Source of the DNA: Granulicella mallensis MP5ACTX8
Lineage (GTDB): Bacteria; Acidobacteriota; Terriglobia; Terriglobales; Acidobacteriaceae
Assembly (NCBI RefSeq): GCF_000178955.2
Contig: NC_016631.1
Location: forward strand, 5,022,001-5,086,000
Direction of reading: 5' to 3'
DNA: 64,000 nucleotides
The position numbers and the translations under genes are program-made. This document shows positions 54,901-62,436 of the stretch, in pieces; the stretch's first letter is position 1, and every line of letters begins with the position of its first letter. The notes below the pieces were generated by a model that searched no databases, was not told the origin of the DNA, and was given only the letters and a program-made list of their open reading frames with translations.

Positions 54901-55172
54901 AAGAGCTGAACCACGCCGTTGTTGGCGCTGACCGAGTCCATGTAGATCATGTTGTCGACGCCGTTCATCTGCTGCTCGATCGGAGTCGAAACGGCCTGGG
55001 TCAGCGTCTTGGCGTCGGCACCAGGATAGGTGGCGGTTACCAGAATTTCAGGCGGAACAATATCGGGAAACTGCGAGGTGGGAAGGCTCACCATCGTTAC
55101 CAGGCCGAGAATGACCGTAAGGATGGCAATAACAATCGCGACAATAGGGTGGCGAATAAAAAACTTTGACAT
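51942..55172 (-). CDS. RND multidrug efflux transporter (HAE1, AcrB/MexB-like)
   Basis: A 1076-residue inner-membrane pump that begins MSKFFIRHPIVAIVIAILTV. The proton-relay motif GLVVDDAIIVVEAVEHHIDE is in TM4, with the partner region ALALVVIVVFIFLQGWRATL before it. GLSAKNAILIVEFAKTNYEA and the R-x-RPIVMTALAFIVG region are in the second half. Length is normal for HAE1 pumps. It lies 3 bases after the adaptor gene and overlaps the channel gene by 4 bases. Exports hydrophobic or amphipathic compounds in the family; the substrate range is unknown. Confidence 0.96.
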   Translation of the reverse strand: MSKFFIRHPIVAIVIAILTVILGLVTMVSLPTSQFPDIVPPEILVTATYPGADAKTLTQAVSTPIEQQMNGVDNMIYMDSVSANNGVVQLFVDFDVKTDPNIDQVLAQLRVDQAQSQLPAQVTTAGLTVQKALTSPLMLVAVNSPGGKLSQDFLTNYAIINLQDQITRVKGVSRVQTFGGQYALRVWVQPDKLAQLGVTAPEVIAAIQTQNNVNPAGQIGAEPIPKGQQFTYTVRTQGRLVTPEEFGDIILRANADGSILHLKDVARIELGDQAYGISGRYNQAPSGIMAIYQLPGSNAVQTAAAVNQRMKELSATFPAGISYDVPLDTTKAVTAGIHEIVITLLEALALVVIVVFIFLQGWRATLIPLLAVPVSLIGTFIIFPALGFSINTLSLFGLVLAIGLVVDDAIIVVEAVEHHIDEGLDPVAATEKAMEEVGGPVVAIALILAAVFIPTAFIPGITGRLYQQFAVTIAISVLISAFNALTLSPALSALLLKPKDKNATKKPNLLNRGFALFNKFFGRTTDSFVSTSNILIHKSSLAMLGIALVGVLAFFLGTSLPTGFIPTEDQGYMFLALQLPDGASAQRTDAAQQKITAALLKTPGIQGVIAVTNFSLLTQVQSTNAGFFFVSLKPWEDRKSKEEQLEYIQGNLQKQLSQDPDGIAFAFPPPSIPGIGTSGGVTMVVEDRSGSDDPETLTKNVYAFLGALKQRPEIGAAVPSYEPAVPQLYANVDREKALQQQVQLSDVYTTMSTFMGGYLVNYFNRFGRQWQTFVEAEGTSRTDIKNINQFYVRSANGGQVPLSSLVTVKQITGPEFIYRFNEFNAAQINITGAPGYSSGQIRKALEDTFAKTMPAGSGYDYSGMSYQEQQAEKGVPSWAVFALSLLFVFLILAALYSSWTLPFSVLLSTPVAILGAYIALHARLLENDIFATIGLVMLIGLSAKNAILIVEFAKTNYEAGLSISEAALAAARVRFRPIVMTALAFIVGCLPLWTATGAGAASRQILGTVVVGGMLLSTGLGLIFIPVTFSVVEYISHRFTKGGKGTTMDSKHDFDPVAAGKAAGGGPETPTKGGHA

Positions 55173-55175
55173 GGA

Positions 55176-56432
55176 TTACCTCCCCGCCGAGTCGTTGCTG
55201 GCATCGGTGGGGGCAGCCGCAGGGCTGCGGTGTGGAGAGACGGGAGCTCCTTCGCGGAGCTTCTGCAAATTGTCGACAATCACCAACGCGCCCGCTGAAA
55301 TGCCGCCATTGACGACCCAGTTGGTGCCGAGTTGCTGGCCGAGTTCGAGCGTGGTCAGGTGTGCCTTACCGTCAGTGCCGGCAACGTAAACCTGCTGCAA
55401 GCCTTGCAGTTCCTGGATGGCGACTTGCGGGACCAGCAAGGCTCCGTGACGCATTTCGGTAGCAGCCTTCACGCGCCCAAACTGTCCGGGGCGCAGGATG
55501 TTGCCGGGGTTCGGGAAAGCAGCCGCGATGCGGATCGCACCGGTCTGGGAGTTGATCTGACGATCGACAAAGGCAATGTGCCCCTTCTGAGGGAAATCTT
55601 CGCCGTTTGAAAGCGTGAGCGTCAGGGGAACGGCGGCAGCGCTTTTCAGGAGATCGCCCTTGCCCTCGCGGGCACCCTTCACGAGGTTGAGATACTCGGA
55701 GTCACCGATCGAGAAGTACGCTTTGATCGGATTGAGCTGCGAGACCGAGGTAAGAACGGTCTGAGTGTTTACAAGGCTGCCAACCTGCGTGGTCGCCTGG
55801 CCCGCAATACCGGTGATGAGCGAACGCACCTGGGTAAAGCCAAGATTCAACTTCGCATTGGCGACAGCGGCAGCGGCAGCATCCACCGAAGCCTGCGCCG
55901 ATTTCACATTCGCTTCATATTGAGCCAGTTGCTGCGTGTCGTTATCGAGCTGGCTCTGAGCGATGGCCCGGGCCTTTGCCAGCGGCGTGTCGCGATTGAC
56001 ATTGATCTGCGCCAGCCCGAGCTGTGCCTGTGCCTGCTGTACCTGGCCCTTGGCCTGCTCCAACTGTCCCCTGGCCTGATCGAGCGCGGCCTGGAAGGGA
56101 CGAGGGTCGATCTCGAAGAGGACCTGTCCCTTGGTGACCTGGGAGCCTTCTTTGTAGTCCTGTTTGATCAGGTAGCCATTGGCCTGGGGCTGGATCTGGG
56201 CATTCACAAATCCATCCAGCGTTCCAACCCACTCACTGGTGAGGGCTACGTCGGTAGGCTGAACCTCGACCACCGTGACCGGCATAGGGGGAGGTGGACC
56301 GGCAGGCGCGGCTGCTGTTTTGCCGCAGCCCGAGAACATCCCGACGCTTAAGAGCAGCATACTGACTGTGCCAACGCACTTCACTCGGTTGAGGACAATC
56401 GTCGCTGCCGCCTGTTTATGCTGCTCATTCAT
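55176..56432 (-). CDS. RND efflux periplasmic adaptor lipoprotein (AcrA/MexA-like)
   Basis: About 418 residues from ATG 56432, which has TGGAG nine bases upstream; ATG 56447 is the alternative. The signal peptide ends GMFSGC, so the mature protein is lipidated. The lipoyl half-motif QPQANGYLIKQDYKEGSQVT, a long alpha-hairpin (FQAALDQARGQLEQAKGQVQ onward) and barrel domain (IAFVDRQINSQTGAIRIAAA) are in order. The C-terminus is Ala/Pro-rich. First gene of the three-gene operon, facing a divergent TetR gene. Confidence 0.94.
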   Translation of the reverse strand: MNEQHKQAAATIVLNRVKCVGTVSMLLLSVGMFSGCGKTAAAPAGPPPPMPVTVVEVQPTDVALTSEWVGTLDGFVNAQIQPQANGYLIKQDYKEGSQVTKGQVLFEIDPRPFQAALDQARGQLEQAKGQVQQAQAQLGLAQINVNRDTPLAKARAIAQSQLDNDTQQLAQYEANVKSAQASVDAAAAAVANAKLNLGFTQVRSLITGIAGQATTQVGSLVNTQTVLTSVSQLNPIKAYFSIGDSEYLNLVKGAREGKGDLLKSAAAVPLTLTLSNGEDFPQKGHIAFVDRQINSQTGAIRIAAAFPNPGNILRPGQFGRVKAATEMRHGALLVPQVAIQELQGLQQVYVAGTDGKAHLTTLELGQQLGTNWVVNGGISAGALVIVDNLQKLREGAPVSPHRSPAAAPTDASNDSAGR

Positions 56433-56488
56433 TAACTTATTCTCCATAGAAGCTCTAGAAACTCTTGCCTCTCGATACTTGTTCGCAA

Positions 56489-56509
56489 AAAGTACACGCG
56501 TGTATGTTT
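56489..56509. promoter_or_regulatory. Palindromic operator between efflux operon and tetR
   Basis: AAAGTACACGCGTGTATGTTT contains the perfect 12-base palindrome TACACGCGTGTA (56493-56504) with near-symmetric flanks. It sits between the divergent starts at 56432 and 56531, the usual place of a TetR-family operator. Confidence 0.7.
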
Positions 56510-56528
56510 AGATCAGACTCAGTGATCT
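56510..56528. promoter_or_regulatory. Second inverted repeat just before tetR start
   Basis: AGATCA-N7-TGATCT, ending two bases before the ATG. Could be a second repressor contact for autoregulation or an mRNA hairpin over the ribosome site. Confidence 0.4.
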
Positions 56529-56530
56529 GA

Positions 56531-57256
56531 ATGCCCGATTCAAAAAATGTTGTCGATCCCCCGGAATTCCCCATTCTCCGGCAAAAACGTGCGCTACTCA
56601 CGCGCCAGGAACTCCTGCGCTCTGCCAGGGCGATCTTCGCCAGTAGCGGGTTTGAGCATGCACGCATTGAAGATATCGCCTCGAAAGCGGGCAAAACCCG
56701 CGGCGCTTTTTACGATAACTTCAAAAGCAAGGAAGACGTCTTTTATGCCATCTTTGAAGAAAACATAGACCGTGACACTGCACACCTCGGTCCATTGCTT
56801 CTGAGCTTGCCAGCCGAGAGCCAGCGCATCGAAGCTTTCGCAGAGTTTCTAATTGAGTTAAGTAAAGATCGTGAGCGAATTCTACTTGATCTGGAGTTCA
56901 AACTCTACGCCATACGCCATCCCCGGAAACTTAAGCGCCTTGCCGACCTGTATACACGCATGTGCCTGAGCAGCTCCATTCCGGAGATCATGCAACTGCT
57001 TCCACAGCTCGGTGGAAACCGTGCCACCTCACAGCAGTCTGATTCCCTTGCCATCGGCAGCCTCATCGATGGCCTGGGTCTCAACCACTTCTTCGATCCG
57101 GACGTGATGGATGTAGGAGAACTTGCGCGGTATATGAAACTTTGCCTGCGCAAGATGCTGGAAAAAACTCCTGACACGCCCCCTCATGAGCAGGGCTCCA
57201 AACCCGTGCCACGCAAGCGTTCACCGGTAAATAAAGAAATCAAAAAGAAGGGCTGA
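56531..57256 (+). CDS. TetR/AcrR family transcriptional repressor
   Basis: A 241-residue regulator. The helix-turn-helix lies at about residues 20-65 (RQELLRSARAIFASSGFEHA, IEDIASKAGKTRGAFYDNFK), followed by an all-helical ligand-binding domain. The C-terminus is basic (KRSPVNKEIKKKG). It is divergent from the tripartite efflux operon with a palindromic site between them, the arrangement of AcrR/MtrR-type local repressors that are released by pump substrates. Confidence 0.94.
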   Translation: MPDSKNVVDPPEFPILRQKRALLTRQELLRSARAIFASSGFEHARIEDIASKAGKTRGAFYDNFKSKEDVFYAIFEENIDRDTAHLGPLLLSLPAESQRIEAFAEFLIELSKDRERILLDLEFKLYAIRHPRKLKRLADLYTRMCLSSSIPEIMQLLPQLGGNRATSQQSDSLAIGSLIDGLGLNHFFDPDVMDVGELARYMKLCLRKMLEKTPDTPPHEQGSKPVPRKRSPVNKEIKKKG

Positions 57257-57304
57257 CGCAGCTTCTTTTCCGAAGGCACTCGCCCATTCATTTCCGTTCC
57301 TGCA

Positions 57305-57342
57305 ACAACACGAAAGGCCCGCATTGGCGGGCCTTTCGTGTT
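57305..57342. terminator. Bidirectional terminator between tetR and TonB receptor
   Basis: CACGAAAGGCCCGC pairs with GCGGGCCTTTCGTG across a 4-base ATTG loop. It lies between convergent genes and can serve both. Confidence 0.8.
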
Positions 57343-57367
57343 GCGATAGAACAATTGATCGCACTGC

Positions 57368-60300
57368 TTAGAACAGCAGACGAGCCTGGATCTGAGCGAT
57401 ACGCCCCGGCCCATACGTGCTGGTAATACGCCCGAAGGAGGTGGAGCAGCAAGTCATGCCCGGGGGCGTGAAGTTGGTCTTATTCAAGACGTTATAAAAC
57501 TGTCCACGGAATTCGAGGTGCATGTCCCATGGCAGGACGAAAGTCTTGTTGATTCCTGCATCCAGTTGATCGAACGAGTCTCCGCGCAACAGGCCGTTGG
57601 GCACTTGCCCACGAGGATCGGCACTGGTACCAGACCAATCGGCATTACCTGAGGCAGGCGTAGGCTTTGGAAGTGGGTTCGTCGTAGCAAAACCCAGCGT
57701 GCAACCGGAATACGCCGCCTGAGCAGGATTGTCGTAAACCGAGTCGCAGAATGCCTCCTCAGGGTGCCCCGGAATGTGCAGCCGTTTGATGGCATACTTG
57801 CGCAGCGAACTACCAAGAGGCAGGCCGCCTGGATCGCTATTGGGGTTAGCTGCCGTTGGAGTGGTTGCGACGGCAAAGAATGGACGGTTCTGAATACCGC
57901 CGGAGTTGGTCAACTCCTGAAACCCCGATGGAGTGAAGTTAGGCGTCAACGCAGGGCCGGAGTGGAACTGGTTTTCAGCACTAAGCTTCCAACCGCCCAA
58001 CACGGCGTTCAGTATCCCACCAGCGTGTCCCAGCAGCATCTGGCCGCGGCCAACGGGAAGCGCCCAGACTAGGGCCGTGATATTGATAATCGGCGTATCG
58101 TACTGCAACGGACCATAGTCGTTATGCAGGTTGTAATAGTCCTGAGGACTGCCCGAGAAACCTCGTGAGGCGGTAAGCGAATCTCCCACGTTGCCAAAGT
58201 CACGCGACCACGTAAAGGAGTCGAGGAGCCACAGTCCGTGGAAGTTCTTCTGCTCGACGTGTGCTTGCAGACCGTTGTAGTTGCTCATGCCTCCGTTGAA
58301 GGTCTCCGTCACGTCGCCGATGTTGCTATAGGGTCGCTTGAAGTAGCCCGTGATCGGATCGGTCCCCAATGCTGGATTGCGCTGATTGTAGGTCCCTATC
58401 TCCTGCAGCTTTACGCCGCGATTGCCCACATAGGCGATATCGACAACACGGTTCTTGCCAATGGCAGCCTGGAAGCCCAGGTACCAGCTTTGAACATAGG
58501 GATCACGATAGTTGCGCGGGATCCACTTCACCGTGGAGGTAGCCAGGTTGAAGTTTGCCGGATCGGCCATTCCCTTGGGGTAACCCTGATCCAGGGTAAA
58601 GAAAGTAGGCGTGGTTTTAACGTTGGCAGTCTTGAAGTACGGGGGCACCTGGTTGTAGACAGCCGCGTTCACCTGCGGGCCGTTGATGGAAAGATTGTCT
58701 GCCTCACCCGAGCGGGTGTAATGGACATACCCAATACCATAGCCACCGTGGAAGACAAGGGATTTAGTCGGTGACAAAGCAAATCCGATACGCGGCATAA
58801 AGTCGTTCAGATCGGGATCGACAAGCTGCTTCTGATAGGCAGAACCGGAAGAACTTGCACGTATCATCTGACCCGTAATCGGAGTATTGACGGGATCGAA
58901 GTTCGTCAGACGGCCGTCCTTCTCATAGAAGTGGGACGCATACTCGTAACGCACGCCCAGGTTCAGAGTCAGGTTTGGCAGTATCTTCCAATCGTCCTGC
59001 ACAAAGGCCGAGTGACCGCCCTGGCGGATGTGAGCGACAAAGAAGTTTGTCAGGTCGATCTCATTCGGTACGCCGAAGAGGAAATCGCTGATGGTGTAGC
59101 CAGTGAAAGAGCTCTGGAACTCCATATCGCCGTCGATCGGATTCACGTCCTGCACGATCTGGCGCAGATAGGTGAACTCATAACCGGTCTTGAAGTTATG
59201 ACGGCCAAAGAGCCAGGAGTAACTCACCTTCGGGTTTAGAAAGAAGGGATACTGCCACTGTGGATTCGTAGACTGTCGTCCAATGGCGCTGTAGCCGCTG
59301 AGCCCCAGAGAAGTCAGTCCACCGCCTACGAGCGGATCGTTCGGAAGTCCCTGCACGCCAAAGGTGCGTGGGTCGTCAAGGGTATAAGGCTGCTTGCCAC
59401 CTTTGGTATAGGAAGCGCCAAGACGTGCCTCGAGCAACTGCGTGGCGCCGATCTGGCGAGTCAGACCCAGCGCGGCCTGCTGGTTGATCGTGCGAAAGTA
59501 GCCATTACCTCCCGAGATCGGTCCCGGCAGAATCGGACCGTCCAGGTCATGCTCCTTGGATTGGCTCACACGCGCGAAGGTAGACATGCGCGGCGTCCAC
59601 TGCGCGTCGATGCGGATATCTTCCTTGTCGTAGCTGTTGACGAAACGTTGCAGCGATGACCAGTTGCTGGAGATGGATGTGGTACCTGCACCGTTGTTAT
59701 TCGGCAGTGGGAACGAGTCCAGAATAGCCAACGCAATGGGAGAGAGCACGGAGCGCGGCAGAGGACGATCCGCCGCATAGGTTGCGCCCGTGAAGGGATT
59801 CAATACCGTGGTGGTGTTCGCTGTCGCGTTCGGCGAGGCGATCAGCTGGTGATCGCTCTCCTTGAAGATGTTGGATTGGTTCACCACCTGACGTACCTGG
59901 CGCAGACCTTCGTAATCGGCAAAGAAGAAGAACTTATCCCGCACAATGGGGCCACTGATGTTGCCGCCGAACTGGTTGCGGATCAAGGTGGTTCTATTCA
60001 GGGCACCGGAGTTGCTGGTCGCCTTGAAGTAACCATTCGCATCGGCAATGGTGTTACGAAGAGATTCATACACCATGCCGTGCAACTTATTGCCGCCATG
60101 CTTGAACACCACGTTGATCGTGCCTCCAGCAGAGCGGCCATACTCGGCGGCCGGCAGCGTGGTCACGATAGAAAACTGTGAGATGTCGTATTGCGAGGGA
60201 TTGATGACCTGATTAGAGAAGCCCTGGTTGGATGTCCCGTGCGCGTTGTTATCCATACCGTCCAGCAGGTAATTGTTGTAAGTCGACCGCTGGCCGTTGA

Positions 60301-60850
60301 TGTTGTAGGAACCTTCACGCACCACGCTGCTGGTACCCAGATCCTGACCGGCGGCATCCTGTGTCACGCCGGTGGAAAGCAGAACCAGATCGCTGTAATC
60401 CATGTTTTGCAACGGAAGAGCATCGATCTCATCGGTGGTGACGATCTGCTGTCTCTGGCTGGTCTCGGTTTCGAGCACCAACTGGTTCGATTCCACCGTT
60501 ACCGTCTGCTTGTCACCGATAGCCAGCGACAGATTGACGCTCTGATTTGTGCCGACCGAGAGATGAACGTTCTCGGTGATGGCTTCATTGAAGCCATCCA
60601 TGCTGGCTACTACGCGATAGACGCCTGCCTGCAGGGCAGGCACCACGTATTCACCTGCCTTGTCCGTCATGCGGCTGATGGCTACGTTGGTATCCACATT
60701 GGTCACTGTCACCTTCGCCCCGACCAGCAAGGCGCCAGTGGAGTCCGAAACTCTTCCGACGATCGAAGCCGTCTCAAACTGGGCATAGGCACTTCCGGCG
60801 CATAGAACGAGCATCATCAGTGCCAGGGAGAGCAGTTTCATGAATCGCAT
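57368..60850 (-). CDS. TonB-dependent receptor, Oar-like, with carboxypeptidase-regulatory-like domain
   Basis: About 1160 residues from ATG 60850, chosen because GGAGGT lies 11 bases upstream and the signal peptide (LSLALMMLVLCAGSAYAQ) follows at once; ATG 60841 is also possible. A carboxypeptidase-regulatory-like domain (SIVGRVSDSTGALLVGAKVT) spans ~28-120. The plug follows (TTDEIDALPLQNMDYSDLVL), then the barrel, ending in RIAQIQARLLF with a terminal aromatic residue. It lies downstream of glpP with a promoter and hairpin leader in between, so it may be controlled by glycerol-3-phosphate. That is an inference from position. Confidence 0.9.
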   Translation of the reverse strand: MRFMKLLSLALMMLVLCAGSAYAQFETASIVGRVSDSTGALLVGAKVTVTNVDTNVAISRMTDKAGEYVVPALQAGVYRVVASMDGFNEAITENVHLSVGTNQSVNLSLAIGDKQTVTVESNQLVLETETSQRQQIVTTDEIDALPLQNMDYSDLVLLSTGVTQDAAGQDLGTSSVVREGSYNINGQRSTYNNYLLDGMDNNAHGTSNQGFSNQVINPSQYDISQFSIVTTLPAAEYGRSAGGTINVVFKHGGNKLHGMVYESLRNTIADANGYFKATSNSGALNRTTLIRNQFGGNISGPIVRDKFFFFADYEGLRQVRQVVNQSNIFKESDHQLIASPNATANTTTVLNPFTGATYAADRPLPRSVLSPIALAILDSFPLPNNNGAGTTSISSNWSSLQRFVNSYDKEDIRIDAQWTPRMSTFARVSQSKEHDLDGPILPGPISGGNGYFRTINQQAALGLTRQIGATQLLEARLGASYTKGGKQPYTLDDPRTFGVQGLPNDPLVGGGLTSLGLSGYSAIGRQSTNPQWQYPFFLNPKVSYSWLFGRHNFKTGYEFTYLRQIVQDVNPIDGDMEFQSSFTGYTISDFLFGVPNEIDLTNFFVAHIRQGGHSAFVQDDWKILPNLTLNLGVRYEYASHFYEKDGRLTNFDPVNTPITGQMIRASSSGSAYQKQLVDPDLNDFMPRIGFALSPTKSLVFHGGYGIGYVHYTRSGEADNLSINGPQVNAAVYNQVPPYFKTANVKTTPTFFTLDQGYPKGMADPANFNLATSTVKWIPRNYRDPYVQSWYLGFQAAIGKNRVVDIAYVGNRGVKLQEIGTYNQRNPALGTDPITGYFKRPYSNIGDVTETFNGGMSNYNGLQAHVEQKNFHGLWLLDSFTWSRDFGNVGDSLTASRGFSGSPQDYYNLHNDYGPLQYDTPIINITALVWALPVGRGQMLLGHAGGILNAVLGGWKLSAENQFHSGPALTPNFTPSGFQELTNSGGIQNRPFFAVATTPTAANPNSDPGGLPLGSSLRKYAIKRLHIPGHPEEAFCDSVYDNPAQAAYSGCTLGFATTNPLPKPTPASGNADWSGTSADPRGQVPNGLLRGDSFDQLDAGINKTFVLPWDMHLEFRGQFYNVLNKTNFTPPGMTCCSTSFGRITSTYGPGRIAQIQARLLF

Positions 60851-60935
60851 GTCGGGTGTGACCTCCAAAAAATCAACGCAATGCTGTCCGGGTGCTTAGG
60901 GTGCTACACCGTTCTTAGCGTTTCAGAACAAAAAA

Positions 60936-61026
60936 AGCCGCCCCCTCTCAACGGGTGTAGACATACGGCCAGGCCAGCGCAAAAGCGCTGGCGGCATATC
61001 GTCTCACTCGTTGAGAGGGGGCGGCT
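60936..61026 (-). promoter_or_regulatory. Leader hairpin with T tract upstream of TonB receptor; candidate GlpP target
   Basis: On the minus strand an 18-base perfect stem (AGCCGCCCCCTCTCAACG and its complement) encloses a nested hairpin, GCCAGCGC-AAAA-GCGCTGGC at about 60973-60992. A T7 run follows. It ends about 65 bases before the receptor's ribosome site and lies inside the predicted transcript, so it looks like an attenuator. Confidence 0.65.
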
Positions 61027-61056
61027 CTCTCTTATTATTTTGTGCCGCGCGAATGA

Positions 61057-61086
61057 ACAGTAGCAACGAGGGCAAGAGCGTGTCAA
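61057..61086 (-). promoter_or_regulatory. Sigma-70-like promoter for the TonB receptor leader
   Basis: On the minus strand TTGACA (61086-61081) and TACTGT (61062-61057) are 18 bases apart. Transcription would start near 61050, just before the hairpin. Two AT-rich sequences of the form TATTAAT-N-TTTAAAC/TTGAAAC at ~61089 and ~61180 could be activator sites. Confidence 0.5.
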
Positions 61087-61219
61087 TTATTAATGTTTGT
61101 TTAAACTACATCATCATGCTTATATTGCCCATAAGTCGAGTATTTCAGGCAACAGCAGGGATTACATATTCGCATTAACTATTAATATTTATTGAAACTA
61201 TTCGGCATACTGGATGTAC

Positions 61220-61867
61220 CTAAATCACCCATAAACCGGGGTCGCCAATCGATACAGCATCGATGCCTGCATCGATCAACCGCACTACCATTTGCAGATC
61301 CTGCACCAGTCCTCCGGCAATAATACGGATCGCTGGATGGATGGCGCGCAATTTGTCCACTACCAGGGGAGCCGCAATGGCAGGCAACATCTCCACGGCA
61401 TCGGGCTGAAAGTTGCTGAGAAATCGCCGGCCTGCTTCGACCGCTGAAGTATCGATGGTAAAAGTCCGCAGTACGGAGATGAGTCCGTTCGCGCGTGTGG
61501 CACGTAGTGTCTCCTGATTGGTGGAGATGACGCCGGCGGCACCGCACTGCGCAAGATATTCGACGGCAGAAGCATCACGCGATAGGCCCTGGACCAGATC
61601 AACATTTACCAACGGCAGTTTGCCGTGCTTTCGGACCGTTTCAATCGTGCGGCGCAGGTTCAAGGGGTTCCCGTAGAGCAGGTAGACCACCTCCACAGGA
61701 GAATCCAGTGCATAGACCAGCTTCTCCTCCTTGCGGACTGCGGCAATAATACGAGAGCACCCTATCAGGCGATCCCAGTGTGCCCGGTCACTGCTTACAG
61801 CGGTAGTCTGTTTCGTCCGATCGGGGAAGATCTCGCTCGGTGCTTCTAGTATGCAAGTTGTGCTCAT
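61220..61867 (-). CDS. glpP: Glycerol-3-phosphate-responsive antiterminator GlpP
   Basis: A 215-residue protein with the GlpP pattern throughout: CSRIIAAVRKEEKLVYALDS, VVYLLYGNPLNLRRTIETVR, VNVDLVQGLSRDASAVEYLA, GAAGVISTNQETLRATRANG and ending IRIIAGGLVQDLQMVVRLID then AVSIGD. In Bacillus, GlpP bound to glycerol-3-phosphate binds mRNA leaders of glp genes, prevents termination and stabilises the message. No glpF, glpK or glpD is in the window. The next gene on this strand is the TonB receptor, preceded by a terminator-like leader. GlpP is best known in Firmicutes, so its use in this lineage is worth attention. Confidence 0.9.
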   Translation of the reverse strand: MSTTCILEAPSEIFPDRTKQTTAVSSDRAHWDRLIGCSRIIAAVRKEEKLVYALDSPVEVVYLLYGNPLNLRRTIETVRKHGKLPLVNVDLVQGLSRDASAVEYLAQCGAAGVISTNQETLRATRANGLISVLRTFTIDTSAVEAGRRFLSNFQPDAVEMLPAIAAPLVVDKLRAIHPAIRIIAGGLVQDLQMVVRLIDAGIDAVSIGDPGLWVI

Positions 61868-62436
61868 AGGCTTAGCAACCCGACTGAAGTCTGCAATTTC
61901 CCGTTTTCATCGGAGTCTGTCGTACGCTGGACCTTCATGGCTGCACTAACCAGTACTGACAACGAAAAAAGACTGCATCGATTCATGGTTCCCTATTCCT
62001 CATAAAGGTGTCGTTACAGGTATTTGGAATTTTCGATTGGGGCGATTGATCGCACCTTCAGTCTCTCCTCGCAGGCTAGCCGGGTAAAGTGACTTCACCA
62101 CGTGCAGATGGTGTATACACAGCCATATTCAGCCTGATAACAAGGGGTTCGAGAGCTGTAAGACAGTTCTATGTCAACAGTTCCAATTGTCTAATGGACT
62201 CTATGAATAGAAAGTTAAAATAAAATCCAACCTTAAAACACAACCTGCTTACTGCATGATCTTGAGAAAGGCTGGGTGGCTTTTACAGATTCAACCAGAC
62301 TGTCAGCCTCTAATACACCCGTGGTTTCACGGGGAGACACGCCCCTTCCAATGCAAATGGAAAGGCGAATGGGTGAACTTAGATTTTTGTACAAGATTGG
62401 AGAAGGGAGATTCGGTGGAGGATAGCCCGGAGAGCT
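61868..62436. other. Intergenic region upstream of glpP
   Basis: About 570 bases, AT-rich around 62180-62240. It should contain the glpP promoter and the 3' end of the membrane regulator transcript. A 79-codon plus-strand frame (62256-62495) overlaps the regulator gene end and has no recognisable features, so I do not call it. Confidence 0.4.

Noticed and set aside
60936..61026. Simple terminator of glpP
   Set aside because: It lies almost 200 bases after the glpP stop and downstream of its own good promoter, so an attenuator role for the receptor fits better; a plain terminator is still possible.
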